A stretch of 64,000 nucleotides of DNA, from contig NZ_JAQOSQ010000017.1 in NCBI RefSeq assembly GCF_030068455.1, positions 20,073-84,072 on the forward strand, read 5' to 3'. This document shows positions 18,402-26,691 of the stretch, piece by piece. Positions within the stretch are counted from its first letter, which is position 1, and each line of letters starts with the position of its first letter. The DNA is from Roseofilum casamattae BLCC-M143 (lineage in GTDB: Bacteria; Cyanobacteriota; Cyanobacteriia; Cyanobacteriales; Desertifilaceae). Made by a program: the position numbers and the translations under genes. Under the pieces are notes generated by a model. It made no database searches. It was not told where the DNA came from and saw only the letters and a program-made list of their open reading frames with translations.

Positions 18402-18434
18402 TTTGGGGCGAAGGAAGAGTTTTTCGCCCCCAAA
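18402..18434 (+). terminator. Hairpin downstream of the YbaB gene
   Basis: TTTGGGGCGAA (18402-18412) pairs with TTCGCCCCCAAA (18423-18434) allowing one bulged C, around a 10-nt loop, just after the YbaB stop. There is no T-run after the stem, so it may be a terminator or an RNA-stabilising hairpin. Confidence 0.5.
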
Positions 18435-18469
18435 ATTCGCTCTAAAATTTTGGGTGACGATCGCGAGTT

Positions 18470-18955
18470 ATGGAACCAATGGCTTATCAGTTATTATTTG
18501 TCTGCTTGGGCAATATCTGCCGATCGCCTTCAGCAGAAAACATTATGAACTATCTTATCGAGCAACGGCAGCTTAGCGATCGCATTATCTGTGACTCGGC
18601 AGGAACCAGTGCTTATCATATTGGCTCGTCTCCAGACGGTCGGATGGCAGCAGCGGCGTCTCGGCAGGGCATTACCCTCAGAGGGAAAGCACGACAATTT
18701 CAGGTTGAAGACTTTACTCGTTTTGACCTCATCTTGGCCATGGATAAATCGAACCGTCGCGATATTCTCAGTCTCGATCGCGAGGGGCATTATACAGATA
18801 AGGTACGCTTGATGTGCAATTTTTGCACTCGCCATCCCAATATGTCGGAAGTTCCCGATCCCTATTATGGCGGGCTGGAAGGATTCGATCGGGTTATCGA
18901 TTTACTGATGGATGGATGTGAAGGACTTTTATCTCAATTAATAATTAATAATTAA
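18470..18955 (+). CDS. Low-molecular-weight protein-tyrosine phosphatase
   Basis: This 161-aa protein has the P-loop VCLGNICRSP near the N-terminus: nucleophile C12, second cysteine C17, R18 in the C-x5-R-S signature. The general-acid loop DPYYGG is near residue 130. Length and motif spacing are those of the LMW-PTP family, which hydrolyses phosphotyrosine. Bacterial members often regulate exopolysaccharide or stress responses. A second ATG at residue 4 (18479) is equally possible. It ends 9 bp from a convergent histidine kinase gene. Confidence 0.93.
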   Translation: MEPMAYQLLFVCLGNICRSPSAENIMNYLIEQRQLSDRIICDSAGTSAYHIGSSPDGRMAAAASRQGITLRGKARQFQVEDFTRFDLILAMDKSNRRDILSLDREGHYTDKVRLMCNFCTRHPNMSEVPDPYYGGLEGFDRVIDLLMDGCEGLLSQLIINN

Positions 18956-18964
18956 TAATGGGTA

Positions 18965-20452
18965 TTAGTCCGACCCGACAGGTAGTTCAATCGTAAAGAC
19001 GGTTCCCGCTCCTGGAGTGGATTCGCATCTGAGATCGCCACCATGCTTGTCCACAATAATCTGGCGGCTGATGGAAAGACCCAAGCCAGTGCCTTTACCA
19101 ATAGGTTTGGTGGTAAAAAAGGTCTCGAATAATCTCGATCGCACTTCGGCACTCATACCCGTTCCATTATCGGCAATACAAATTGAAATTGTTTCCGGAG
19201 AGTGACCCTCAGCAGAGTGATAGCGGGTAGCAATCGTAATTTGCCCGAACTCAGAGCTAGAGCAATCGAAGCACTCTTCCAATGCGTCGATGGCATTACT
19301 GAGCAAGTTCATAAAGACTTGATTGATTTCCCCAGCATATCCAAGGATTTGGGGGAGGTCTCCATAGTCGCGATGGATTTTGATTTCTGGATGGTCTCCT
19401 CTGGCTTGCAAGCGATTGTGCAGAATCATCAAGGTACTTTCTAATCCCGCATGAAGATCGACCAATTGTCTCTCTTGCCGATCGCGACGGGAAAAATGAC
19501 GGAGACTGGCAACGAGCTGGCCGATCCGATTGGTGCCAACAGCCATGGATTTTAGGACTTGGGGAAAATCTTCGAGCAAAAACTCAATATCCATGTCCTC
19601 AGCTGCCTCTTCAATTTCGGCGACGGCTTCGGGGTAGTGAGTTTGATAGAGTTCTAGCATCCGTAAGAGATCGTCTGTGTAGGCTATCGCATGATTGAGA
19701 TTGCCACAGACAAAGCTGACTGGATTATTAATTTCATGAGCAACTCCAGCGACTAATTCGCCCAAAGAGGACATTTTTTCTTGTTGGATCAGTTGCCGTT
19801 GCATTTGCTCTGCTGTCGATTGTGCCTCTTCGAGAGCGTGTTGCAAATCTCGGACTTTGCGCTGGTAGTAGGCTGCCGAGGTTTGCAAGTTGAGTTCGCC
19901 TTGCTTGCGATCGCTAATTTCTTCAACTATCCCCTCGTAGTAGAGCAAGTTTCCTTCATCGTCCCTCACCTCTCGAGCCGTTTGGACAATCCAAATTCGT
20001 TCCCCATCAGGGCGACAAATTTGGTATTCAAATCCGCGAATGGTTCCTTGTTCTGCCATTGCTTCTTTCCACTGGGAATATTGCTGGCGATTGAGATAAT
20101 AATCGCCCATGTTTTTGGCCGCTTGTTCTAAATCCCTCAAACTCTGATATCCATAGATTTGGGCAAAGGCGGTATTGGCAAGAATTAACCAACCTTCTGG
20201 GGAAATTTGGAATCGTCCTTCTACGGCATTCTCAAACATCAAGCAATACTGTTTCTCTATTCGATCGAAAGCTATTTCCACATGTTTGCGCTTATTCACT
20301 TCCGAGGCTAATTGCAGATTAGCTTTAGCCAACTGTTGCGTGCGTTTCACCAAACTTTGACGCAAATAATGGGAAGACGATTGACAGCTTTGGTAGGAAC
20401 TCATGGGCGTGACGTTACCGTCAGTTGTAGAATGGGTTGGGTGTAAGTACAT
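18965..20452 (-). CDS. PAS-domain sensor histidine kinase
   Basis: The 495-aa protein has an N-terminal coiled coil (SLVKRTQQLAKANLQLASEVNKR). A PAS domain at about 65-185 ends in the PAC-like REVRDDEGNLLYYEGIVEEISDRKQ. A second coiled coil is followed by a HisKA domain with the H-box VAHEINNPVSF and an HATPase_c domain (LLSNAIDALEE, IADNGTGMS, GKGTGLGLSISRQI). There is no transmembrane helix, so it is cytosolic. Its kinase module closely resembles the one ending the 1775-aa protein at 42864-48191 (HEINNPV, then LLELYQxHYP), showing the two are paralogous. No partner regulator is adjacent. Confidence 0.9.
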   Translation of the reverse strand: MYLHPTHSTTDGNVTPMSSYQSCQSSSHYLRQSLVKRTQQLAKANLQLASEVNKRKHVEIAFDRIEKQYCLMFENAVEGRFQISPEGWLILANTAFAQIYGYQSLRDLEQAAKNMGDYYLNRQQYSQWKEAMAEQGTIRGFEYQICRPDGERIWIVQTAREVRDDEGNLLYYEGIVEEISDRKQGELNLQTSAAYYQRKVRDLQHALEEAQSTAEQMQRQLIQQEKMSSLGELVAGVAHEINNPVSFVCGNLNHAIAYTDDLLRMLELYQTHYPEAVAEIEEAAEDMDIEFLLEDFPQVLKSMAVGTNRIGQLVASLRHFSRRDRQERQLVDLHAGLESTLMILHNRLQARGDHPEIKIHRDYGDLPQILGYAGEINQVFMNLLSNAIDALEECFDCSSSEFGQITIATRYHSAEGHSPETISICIADNGTGMSAEVRSRLFETFFTTKPIGKGTGLGLSISRQIIVDKHGGDLRCESTPGAGTVFTIELPVGSD

Positions 20453-20569
20453 TGCATTGTCTCTCCCCTAGGATTACGCAGCTTCATCTACCAGTATTAA
20501 AGAATTTGTAAAATTTTGATGCGATCGCGCCCTAACCTATTGGCGATCGTTTCTTGGAAAAGTTGTGAT

Positions 20570-21709
20570 ATGGATTACAGACAAGTGAAATACCTAGCTA
20601 ATAACGCTTCTATGGCGAGACGAATTCTACGTCAGGTAAAATATTGGGTCGTTGTTGCTATGTTTTGCGCGGCTATTGCTTTCTATGGGGCGATCGCTAA
20701 AGGAGCGGAGCTAACAAACTGGAATTTCGATCCGCTGCAAGCCAAATTAGAACTCATTCTCGATCGCCCGGTTATTCCTCGTTACTCTCTCGCTGGCAAT
20801 CCGCCACGACTGATTATAGTCTTGCCAGATACAAATATTACTGCTTCTATATCTGCAATTTCTTATACAGGAGCAGTACAGCGTATTGTCGTAGAACGCT
20901 CTAATCCGGACGAGACTCGCTTTATTCTGAAGTTGTCTCCAGGGGTTGAACTCCGCTCGGAGCTGGTGCAAACTGAATCAACGGTCTCGGTAAATGGAGA
21001 GCATCTTACCGCTATTCGGCTGGCGATCGCTGGCGAACGGCCGGCCGAGATCGGAACGTCTCCTGTCTTACCACCTGCAAATTTTGATACGCCGAAAAAT
21101 CCACCTTTAGTCCGCGTCCCACCGCTCTATTCTCGGCAGAGCGATCGCAATCTTGAGAGGGAAGAGCGACCGACTCCTGGAGCCTCGGCTGCTTCTCTGA
21201 ATACTAAACCCGCCTCCGTAGAAACCACACCTAACCTGGTGGGGCTGCGAATCGTTAATTCTACTGAGTCTCGGCCGCAGAGAGCAAACTCAGCACCTCT
21301 ACCACCGATTGGCTCGAGCCAGATTCCGACCATCGCTTTTGGTCAAGCTATTCCAGACTTTGAGCGAGGTGCGAGTTCGGCAACCGGGCAATTATTGCCT
21401 CGAGGAACCCGACTGAGATTGCGCTACTCCGGAGATGCGGCCTTGTCCTTAACTCCGGAAATTCCCGTACAAGAGGTCTTATTTGTTGACAAACCGGTTC
21501 GGGATAACTCGGGAAGAACGATCGTGCCGGTGGGGACATTGGCGATCGGGCAATTTGAAACCAGCGATCGCCAGATTCGATTTCGCGTTAGTGCTCTAAT
21601 TATCGGCGATCGAGCCGTCCCAATTGAGGCTCAGTCTGCTGTACTGAACCGTGCTAATTCTCGCCGCCGAGTTATTATTCAACCCGGACAAGTGATTGAG
21701 GTTCGTTAG
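20570..21709 (+). CDS. AMIN-domain exported protein
   Basis: A protein of about 379 aa from the ATG at 20570, which has GGAAAAG about 7 bases upstream. A TTG at 20516 and an ATG at 20612 are alternatives. A signal/anchor segment (YWVVVAMFCAAIAFYGAIA) precedes an AMIN-type beta domain: LTNWNFDPLQAKLELILDRP, PRLIIVLPDT, RFILKLSPGVE. AMIN domains usually localise cell-wall amidases or secretin-like proteins in the envelope. The middle is Pro/Arg/Ser-rich and disordered. The C-terminus (LLPRGTRLRLRYSGDAAL...VPVGTLAIGQFE) is a second beta-rich module. No amidase domain is fused, so the role is probably structural. Confidence 0.8.
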   Translation: MDYRQVKYLANNASMARRILRQVKYWVVVAMFCAAIAFYGAIAKGAELTNWNFDPLQAKLELILDRPVIPRYSLAGNPPRLIIVLPDTNITASISAISYTGAVQRIVVERSNPDETRFILKLSPGVELRSELVQTESTVSVNGEHLTAIRLAIAGERPAEIGTSPVLPPANFDTPKNPPLVRVPPLYSRQSDRNLEREERPTPGASAASLNTKPASVETTPNLVGLRIVNSTESRPQRANSAPLPPIGSSQIPTIAFGQAIPDFERGASSATGQLLPRGTRLRLRYSGDAALSLTPEIPVQEVLFVDKPVRDNSGRTIVPVGTLAIGQFETSDRQIRFRVSALIIGDRAVPIEAQSAVLNRANSRRRVIIQPGQVIEVR

Positions 21710-21721
21710 AATAGACAAAGA

Positions 21722-21898
21722 TTTTGAGGCAGTGTTTTATGTCTGCGATCGCACCCATACTCGAGCAAGAACAGAACGAAATTTCCTTTGCGGTTGATGA
21801 TGTCGAACCCGCATCAGAACGACTGCCGACAGCAAGCGCGAAATCTCAGTTGGAAGAACAATTAGGAAAGCCTCTATTTGCCTTCAGTCATAAGGATC
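21722..21898 (+). repeat. Left copy of a ~177-bp direct repeat flanking the R-M genes
   Basis: This segment aligns without gaps to 24289-24465, with about a dozen differences in 177 positions. It covers the ribosome-binding region and the first ~53 codons of the DUF4419 gene. The restriction-modification pair lies between the two copies. Confidence 0.85.
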
Positions 21899-21906
21899 AA
21901 TCTTGA
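21739..21906 (+). pseudogene. Duplicated 5' fragment of the DUF4419 gene
   Basis: The frame reads MSAIAPILEQEQNEISFAVD and continues to AFSHKDQS before TGA. It matches the first ~53 residues of the full DUF4419 protein at 24306-25850. It stops exactly where the homology ends and carries no domain of its own. It is the residual left copy of a long duplication that brackets the R-M insertion. Confidence 0.85.
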
Positions 21907-21935
21907 GCAAGAGAACTATAATGTTTATCTTGACT

Positions 21936-22790
21936 TTAATCAATCTTATCCGGTGGTTCTAACTGAAATCCATCATGTGGGGGTTCAATCCCTAGAAATT
22001 CCCGATAGATTCTCGGTTTATACTCTTGACTCAATTCGTTGACTGCTTGGATAAAAACTTGGTAAGTTCCTTGTCCACCCAATTTATCCCAAAACTCGTT
22101 ACCAATTAAGACAACGGAATCATCAGTCATATTAAACCACCGTTTAGGAGGAGTCCAAGCATAGTTTTGTTTGTTAATGTAAGGATTATACGGCAAAGCA
22201 AAATAAGCCTCTAAAATAACTGAAGGTTCCATAGAATATAATTTTAGTAGTTTTTCTTTGCTCACTTTAGTTTGGTCGCTATTGGGAAGAGGAGCTTTGA
22301 TTTCAAAGGCATATTTTTGACCCGTACTTGGGTTTTCAGCATAAACATCACACACAACGGTAACTGGAATCTTTTTGCCTTTACATTTCAGGATTGAAGC
22401 AATTTCTTCATTCCAATTAGGGTAAATTCGTTTATCTCCTTTACTCGGATATTCTAGACGATTCAAAATTTCAGTAATACGATTAAGTCTTCCTTTTCTA
22501 ATCGTTCCATGAATCTTATAATTCACTTGCGCAAACCCTAGGCTTTGTTGTGCAGCAATAACAGCTAGTTTTTCCCACACTTTACCAAAAGGAGTAACAA
22601 ATCTTCTTTCAAAATGAGATCCTTTAAATATTTCATCAGGAACTAGAGCAGCATACAGTGGTTTTGCCGCACGATGTGTTTCAGGTGAAAATGGCTTTTC
22701 ATATAAAACATTCTCCATCACCCGATCCATCATTTCTCGAATGACGGATTGAATCGCTTCCTTGATCGAGTCTTTATCGGATTGATTCAT
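21936..22790 (-). CDS. TdeIII-like type II restriction endonuclease
   Basis: A protein of about 284 aa from ATG 22790 (a TTG at 22799 adds three residues and would overlap the methylase stop). It contains FERRFVTPFGKVWEKLAVIAA, GTIRKGRLNRITEILNRLE, VCDVYAEN and YAFEIKAPLPNSDQTKVSKE. The D...E-x-K arrangement fits a PD-(D/E)xK nuclease core. The whole resembles the TdeIII family, whose prototype I recall cutting GGNCC. It is coupled to the 5-methylcytosine methyltransferase immediately upstream. The codon and base use is AT-richer than neighbours, supporting transfer. The family assignment is from recalled similarity, not a search. Confidence 0.75.
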   Translation of the reverse strand: MNQSDKDSIKEAIQSVIREMMDRVMENVLYEKPFSPETHRAAKPLYAALVPDEIFKGSHFERRFVTPFGKVWEKLAVIAAQQSLGFAQVNYKIHGTIRKGRLNRITEILNRLEYPSKGDKRIYPNWNEEIASILKCKGKKIPVTVVCDVYAENPSTGQKYAFEIKAPLPNSDQTKVSKEKLLKLYSMEPSVILEAYFALPYNPYINKQNYAWTPPKRWFNMTDDSVVLIGNEFWDKLGGQGTYQVFIQAVNELSQEYKPRIYREFLGIEPPHDGFQLEPPDKID

Positions 22791-22795
22791 AATGG

Positions 22796-24160
22796 TCAAA
22801 ATAGAACTTTAATTAAAGATTTTGCTAAATGATAAACAACCGGAACAGAAACGGCATTACCTAATTGTTTCTTAGCAGTAGTCTCGCGCTGTGCTAGCTG
22901 AAACCATTCAGGAAATCCTTGTAAATTTGCATAGTCTTGAGCAGAAATTGGTTTGTATTTTTTACGTTGATACACTTTCTTGATAAATTCTTGTTTATAG
23001 CGCTTTGGATCTTGGCAACTAAAGCAGACAGTGGCAATATAATCTCTCATTCCAGTTGCAGTCAAGGTACCAATCGCATCTGCATGAGCCAGAATAATTT
23101 TGGCGACTCCATCAATTCCAGCAGAAATTTTAGAATTAACAAATTCATAACCTTGTGGCTCGAAACGGAGAATTTTTTTCGCTTGCAATCGCTCTAATTC
23201 TTCTCGATCTAGATCGGGAATCAATTCAACCAAATGGTGAAAATTCAAAGGATTTCCATCTTTGCTACCATATTTCTTTTTTCGTCTGTTTTTCAGGATT
23301 GTAGTACAAATATTTTGTTCGCGATCGCTGGTTTCAATCAAATCCCAAGAATGAATTGTCGTATGGCCATCTCGAATATCGGCAAACAGAAAAAAATCAT
23401 TTAATTCGTCATTTTTCTGAAATCGATTCCTGGATGCAGGGGAGCGATCGCCAAACAGAACTGAGGGCGATATTTTTTGCTTTTCTACGGGATGTTTAGA
23501 GACTCCCTTAATAAAATTATAGAGTTTTGGTTTTTCAGGTAAATGCTGGGGAAATTGAAACTTATGCTGATGTTCCAGTCGATTATTAATGCCGACAATA
23601 AATACGCGATCGCGATCCTGTGCTAAACCAAAATCATAGGAATTCAAAACCCGATACTCTACCAAATATCCAGCGTGTCGCAGTTTGCCTAAAATGACTT
23701 GCAAGCTTTGGCAATGCCTCGGTTCTGTTAGTCCTTTAACGTTTTCAAATATAAATAATTTTGGTTGGTTCAGTTTGACTAAACGAATAACATCAAACCA
23801 AAGCTGACCTCTTTTATCCTCAAATCCCTTAATTTGTCCTGCAATTGACCAAGGCTGGCAGGGTACACCTCCGACCATCAAGTCAACAGACTGAGGCAAC
23901 TTACCTAATTGAGAAACATCACCTAAATTAGGTTCTTCTGCATTGATATAACGAATGAAGTTTTGCTGATAGACAGAAATTGCTTCTCGATCGATTTCTG
24001 CATAGCCCAAACATTTCCCCCCTAGCTGCTCCAGTGCCAGTCTAAACCCACCAATCCCTGCAAATAAGTCAATAAATGTAAATCTGGGATTCAGAGTTAC
24101 TCCGTGATGGGGATTTAAGGGATTAAATAACTCGATCTGAATTGGGGATGCAGCTTGCAT
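22796..24160 (-). CDS. DNA (cytosine-5) methyltransferase of a type II R-M system
   Basis: The 454-aa protein has the ordered m5C-MTase motifs. Motif I is FIDLFAGIGGFRLALEQLGG. Motif IV is GGVPCQPWSIAGQIKG with catalytic C101. Motif VI is FIFENVKGL. Motif VIII-like QDRDRVFIVG is next, and motifs IX/X appear near the end (YANLQGFPEWF, QLGNAVSVPVV). A variable region of about 150 residues between VIII and IX is the target-recognition domain. It should protect the recognition site of the adjacent nuclease. The short spacing (5 bp or a 4-nt overlap) implies co-transcription, methylase first. Lower GC than flanking genes supports horizontal acquisition. Confidence 0.93.
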   Translation of the reverse strand: MQAASPIQIELFNPLNPHHGVTLNPRFTFIDLFAGIGGFRLALEQLGGKCLGYAEIDREAISVYQQNFIRYINAEEPNLGDVSQLGKLPQSVDLMVGGVPCQPWSIAGQIKGFEDKRGQLWFDVIRLVKLNQPKLFIFENVKGLTEPRHCQSLQVILGKLRHAGYLVEYRVLNSYDFGLAQDRDRVFIVGINNRLEHQHKFQFPQHLPEKPKLYNFIKGVSKHPVEKQKISPSVLFGDRSPASRNRFQKNDELNDFFLFADIRDGHTTIHSWDLIETSDREQNICTTILKNRRKKKYGSKDGNPLNFHHLVELIPDLDREELERLQAKKILRFEPQGYEFVNSKISAGIDGVAKIILAHADAIGTLTATGMRDYIATVCFSCQDPKRYKQEFIKKVYQRKKYKPISAQDYANLQGFPEWFQLAQRETTAKKQLGNAVSVPVVYHLAKSLIKVLF

Positions 24161-24288
24161 CTGATAAGTCTAAGAATTGAATACAAACCTTATTGTAGCA
24201 TACAGAGACTTATTGACAATTGAGAGCGAACAGTTTCTAACCATTTTTTAAGATCGCCTACAGTATGTTGCGATACAATAGAAGAGAT

Positions 24289-24465
24289 CTTTGAGGTCTT
24301 GTTTTATGTCTGCGATCGCACCCATACTCGAGCAACAACAGAACGAAATTTCCTTCGCGGTTGATGATGTCGAACCCGCACCAAAACCACTGCCGACAGC
24401 AAGCGCGAAATCTCAGTTAGAAGAACAATTAGGAAAACCCCTATTTGCCTTTAGTCATGACGATC
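24289..24465 (+). repeat. Right copy of the ~177-bp direct repeat flanking the R-M genes
   Basis: Ungapped match to 21722-21898. This copy remains joined to the complete DUF4419 gene and so is the functional one. The offset between copies is 2567 bp. Confidence 0.85.
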
Positions 24466-25850
24466 GCTTCGAGACGGTTAGCGCTAAATATAATCATCCT
24501 TTAGCTCATGGCATTCATCCCCTGGCCTTTGCCGTTCATCTAGCCTTTTCCGAACATCGTCCTCTATTGCTGACTCCAGATATAATTTGGCTGACGATCG
24601 CTCAAGGATTTTCCCATCATATTAATAACCATGCCGAACAATTTCGCGATCGCTTTGTCTCCCATTCCGGTAAAGAAACTCTAAAGATTGAAGTATTGAG
24701 TATTCCCGAAACAGCGGAGCAATGGAGTAACTCTGTTCGTGAGTGGACGTTGCTACTTCGCGATCGCGTTGGCGCAGATCTCTATCACTTATTAGAATGC
24801 AACTTTAGCACCACAACACCGAATTCACTGACCGCGAGTCGCATCGTCATGATGGATGTGTTTCGCCAATATTTTGATTACAGGATGGTTTGTATTTGCG
24901 GTATTCCGAAGATTACGTTGCTGGGAACTGTGGAAGATTGGCAGAGTATTTGCGATCGCGTTCGGGCGATCGCTGAATATGACTTAAGCTGGTGGACGGA
25001 TCGCCTCTTACCCATCTGCGAAGAATTCGTTAATACCGCATCCGGACAACCCTCGTTATCGTTTTGGCAGCAAATTTACAAACCACAAGATGCTTATGGT
25101 GGCGATGTAATCACCGGTTGGTTAGCCGAGCTATTTCCCTATCTCCTCGATGACATGACTAAGGCTCCTACCAGGAAAAATTATATTTTGAATATCGAAC
25201 GTTCCAATCTTACCATTCATGATGGTATTTCTCCAGATAGTTTGCCTTTAGGTCTTTCGCAAGTTCCCTTTAAAATTGCATTGGGTAAACAAGAATTTGC
25301 TCTAGAACTATTAGCTGGTTTTATTGGAGTCTACCAACATCCCGATGAAGGTACATTGAGTGCTGAAATCGGTTGGTCGGTTCAAGAGAGAAATCAGCTT
25401 CAGAAACTCTTAGAGAAGATTGAGCGCGAACATACCACAGAAGAACCGATGGATTGGTCCAACTTTAGTCCCGGCCAACATGTATCGAAAGAGCATATTC
25501 AAATCATCGAACGATTTGATGGAGCTACACTTTACCCAAATACTAGTCATAGTTGGATAGTTCCCAAGTATGAGGACTGTGAATGTTACATACGACATGG
25601 AGAAGATAATTTCTCCTTAGTCCAACTATTAATTACCCTAGGAGATGGACGCTGTATTGCTTACACCAATGATGGATCGATTTTACTCGGTAGATACCTT
25701 TCCGGTCGCCACCCTGACCGCGACGGAATGATTTATGGCTTAAAAGACCATAGAGCGATCGCAGAAAATATCGAAGACCTACTCGATCGCATTTTCCAAG
25801 CTGAAGGTCGCTACTATTTTGACGATCCCTCATTTGTACCCATCTCATGA
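24306..25850 (+). CDS. DUF4419 family protein
   Basis: The protein is 514 aa from the ATG at 24306; TTGAGG at 24290-24295 is a plausible ribosome-binding site. The first ~50 residues are a low-complexity lead (EISFAVDDVEPAPKPLPTAS). The body has HPLAFAVHLAFSEHRPLLLTPDIIWLTIAQGFSHHINNHAE, the signature region of DUF4419. Later come ITGWLAELFPYL and a C-terminal extension from about 390. DUF4419 has no known biochemical function. The stop overlaps the next start as ATGA (25847-25850), so it is coupled to the ABM-DUF6717 gene. Confidence 0.85.
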   Translation: MSAIAPILEQQQNEISFAVDDVEPAPKPLPTASAKSQLEEQLGKPLFAFSHDDRFETVSAKYNHPLAHGIHPLAFAVHLAFSEHRPLLLTPDIIWLTIAQGFSHHINNHAEQFRDRFVSHSGKETLKIEVLSIPETAEQWSNSVREWTLLLRDRVGADLYHLLECNFSTTTPNSLTASRIVMMDVFRQYFDYRMVCICGIPKITLLGTVEDWQSICDRVRAIAEYDLSWWTDRLLPICEEFVNTASGQPSLSFWQQIYKPQDAYGGDVITGWLAELFPYLLDDMTKAPTRKNYILNIERSNLTIHDGISPDSLPLGLSQVPFKIALGKQEFALELLAGFIGVYQHPDEGTLSAEIGWSVQERNQLQKLLEKIEREHTTEEPMDWSNFSPGQHVSKEHIQIIERFDGATLYPNTSHSWIVPKYEDCECYIRHGEDNFSLVQLLITLGDGRCIAYTNDGSILLGRYLSGRHPDRDGMIYGLKDHRAIAENIEDLLDRIFQAEGRYYFDDPSFVPIS

Positions 25851-26485
25851 TTCTCGAAGTCGCAAAACTCGATATTATTCCCGGTGAAGAGCAAAACTTT
25901 GAAGCGGACTTCCAGAAAGCGGAGGCTATTCTGGTTTCGACTCAGGGTTATGTTTCTCACGAATTAAAACGCTGCATTGAAATGCGATCGCGCTATCTCC
26001 TGCTCGTTTACTGGGAAACCTTAGAAGACCATACCCAAGGCTTTCGCGGTTCGGCAAGTTATCAAGAATGGAAACAACTTTTGCATCCCTACTACGATCC
26101 GTTTCCAGAGGTCGAACACTATGAGTCTTTGTCAGATTCGGCAATGAATGCTATTTGTATTATTCATCCGTATAAGCTCGACGAAATGTGGGTATTTGAC
26201 GATGAAAGAGTCGGTTTAATCCAAGAACCTTTTGTCGCGGGTGCGGATACCATAATCGAGACTATGGTACAACAGCTTCCCAATGCTGAATCCGGGTTTA
26301 CCTTGCTCTTTTCCAGCCATGCTTTTCCCGGCTATCAGCTTCAGCTCAACCGACAGCGCAAAGAATATGGGGGACATTGGTATTATAGTCCCCAGTTAGA
26401 CCGAGAAGGCTGGCTCTGTCCGGCATTATTTCGATCGCGCTCCAGAAACATTATACGCCCGGTTTCAAGCCAAACCGGTTCGTGA
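25847..26485 (+). CDS. ABM monooxygenase-like domain fused to DUF6717, C-terminus frameshifted
   Basis: Residues 1-95 form an antibiotic-biosynthesis-monooxygenase-type ferredoxin fold (ILEVAKLDIIPGEEQNFEADF, LLVYWETLEDHTQGFR). From MNAICIIHPYKLDEMWVFDD to DREGWLCPALF the protein resembles DUF6717, starting at an internal Met as if a free-standing gene had been fused. After ALF the tail RSRSRNIIRPV looks wrong. The +1-shifted frame instead reads APETLYARFQAKPVRE and stops at 26487-26489, a natural DUF6717-like end. A small indel near 26430 is therefore likely. The gene starts inside the DUF4419 stop codon. Function is unknown. Confidence 0.7.
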   Translation: MILEVAKLDIIPGEEQNFEADFQKAEAILVSTQGYVSHELKRCIEMRSRYLLLVYWETLEDHTQGFRGSASYQEWKQLLHPYYDPFPEVEHYESLSDSAMNAICIIHPYKLDEMWVFDDERVGLIQEPFVAGADTIIETMVQQLPNAESGFTLLFSSHAFPGYQLQLNRQRKEYGGHWYYSPQLDREGWLCPALFRSRSRNIIRPVSSQTGS

Positions 26486-26691
26486 ATAAATATTACAATA
26501 TCCGCGATCGTGCGTAAAATCCCCCCCGAAAAACCGAGATATCTAATAGGAGGGAGAATAAACGTCTGGGAAAATCTCGACGCGAAACTACTGAGATACC
26601 CAACCTAAGACCCTCCTATGTTCATCCAGAGAGAAAGAGTGCCGATCTAAACTCCGCTCTGGAACTGAAAATAGCAAGGAGATCGAACGCC

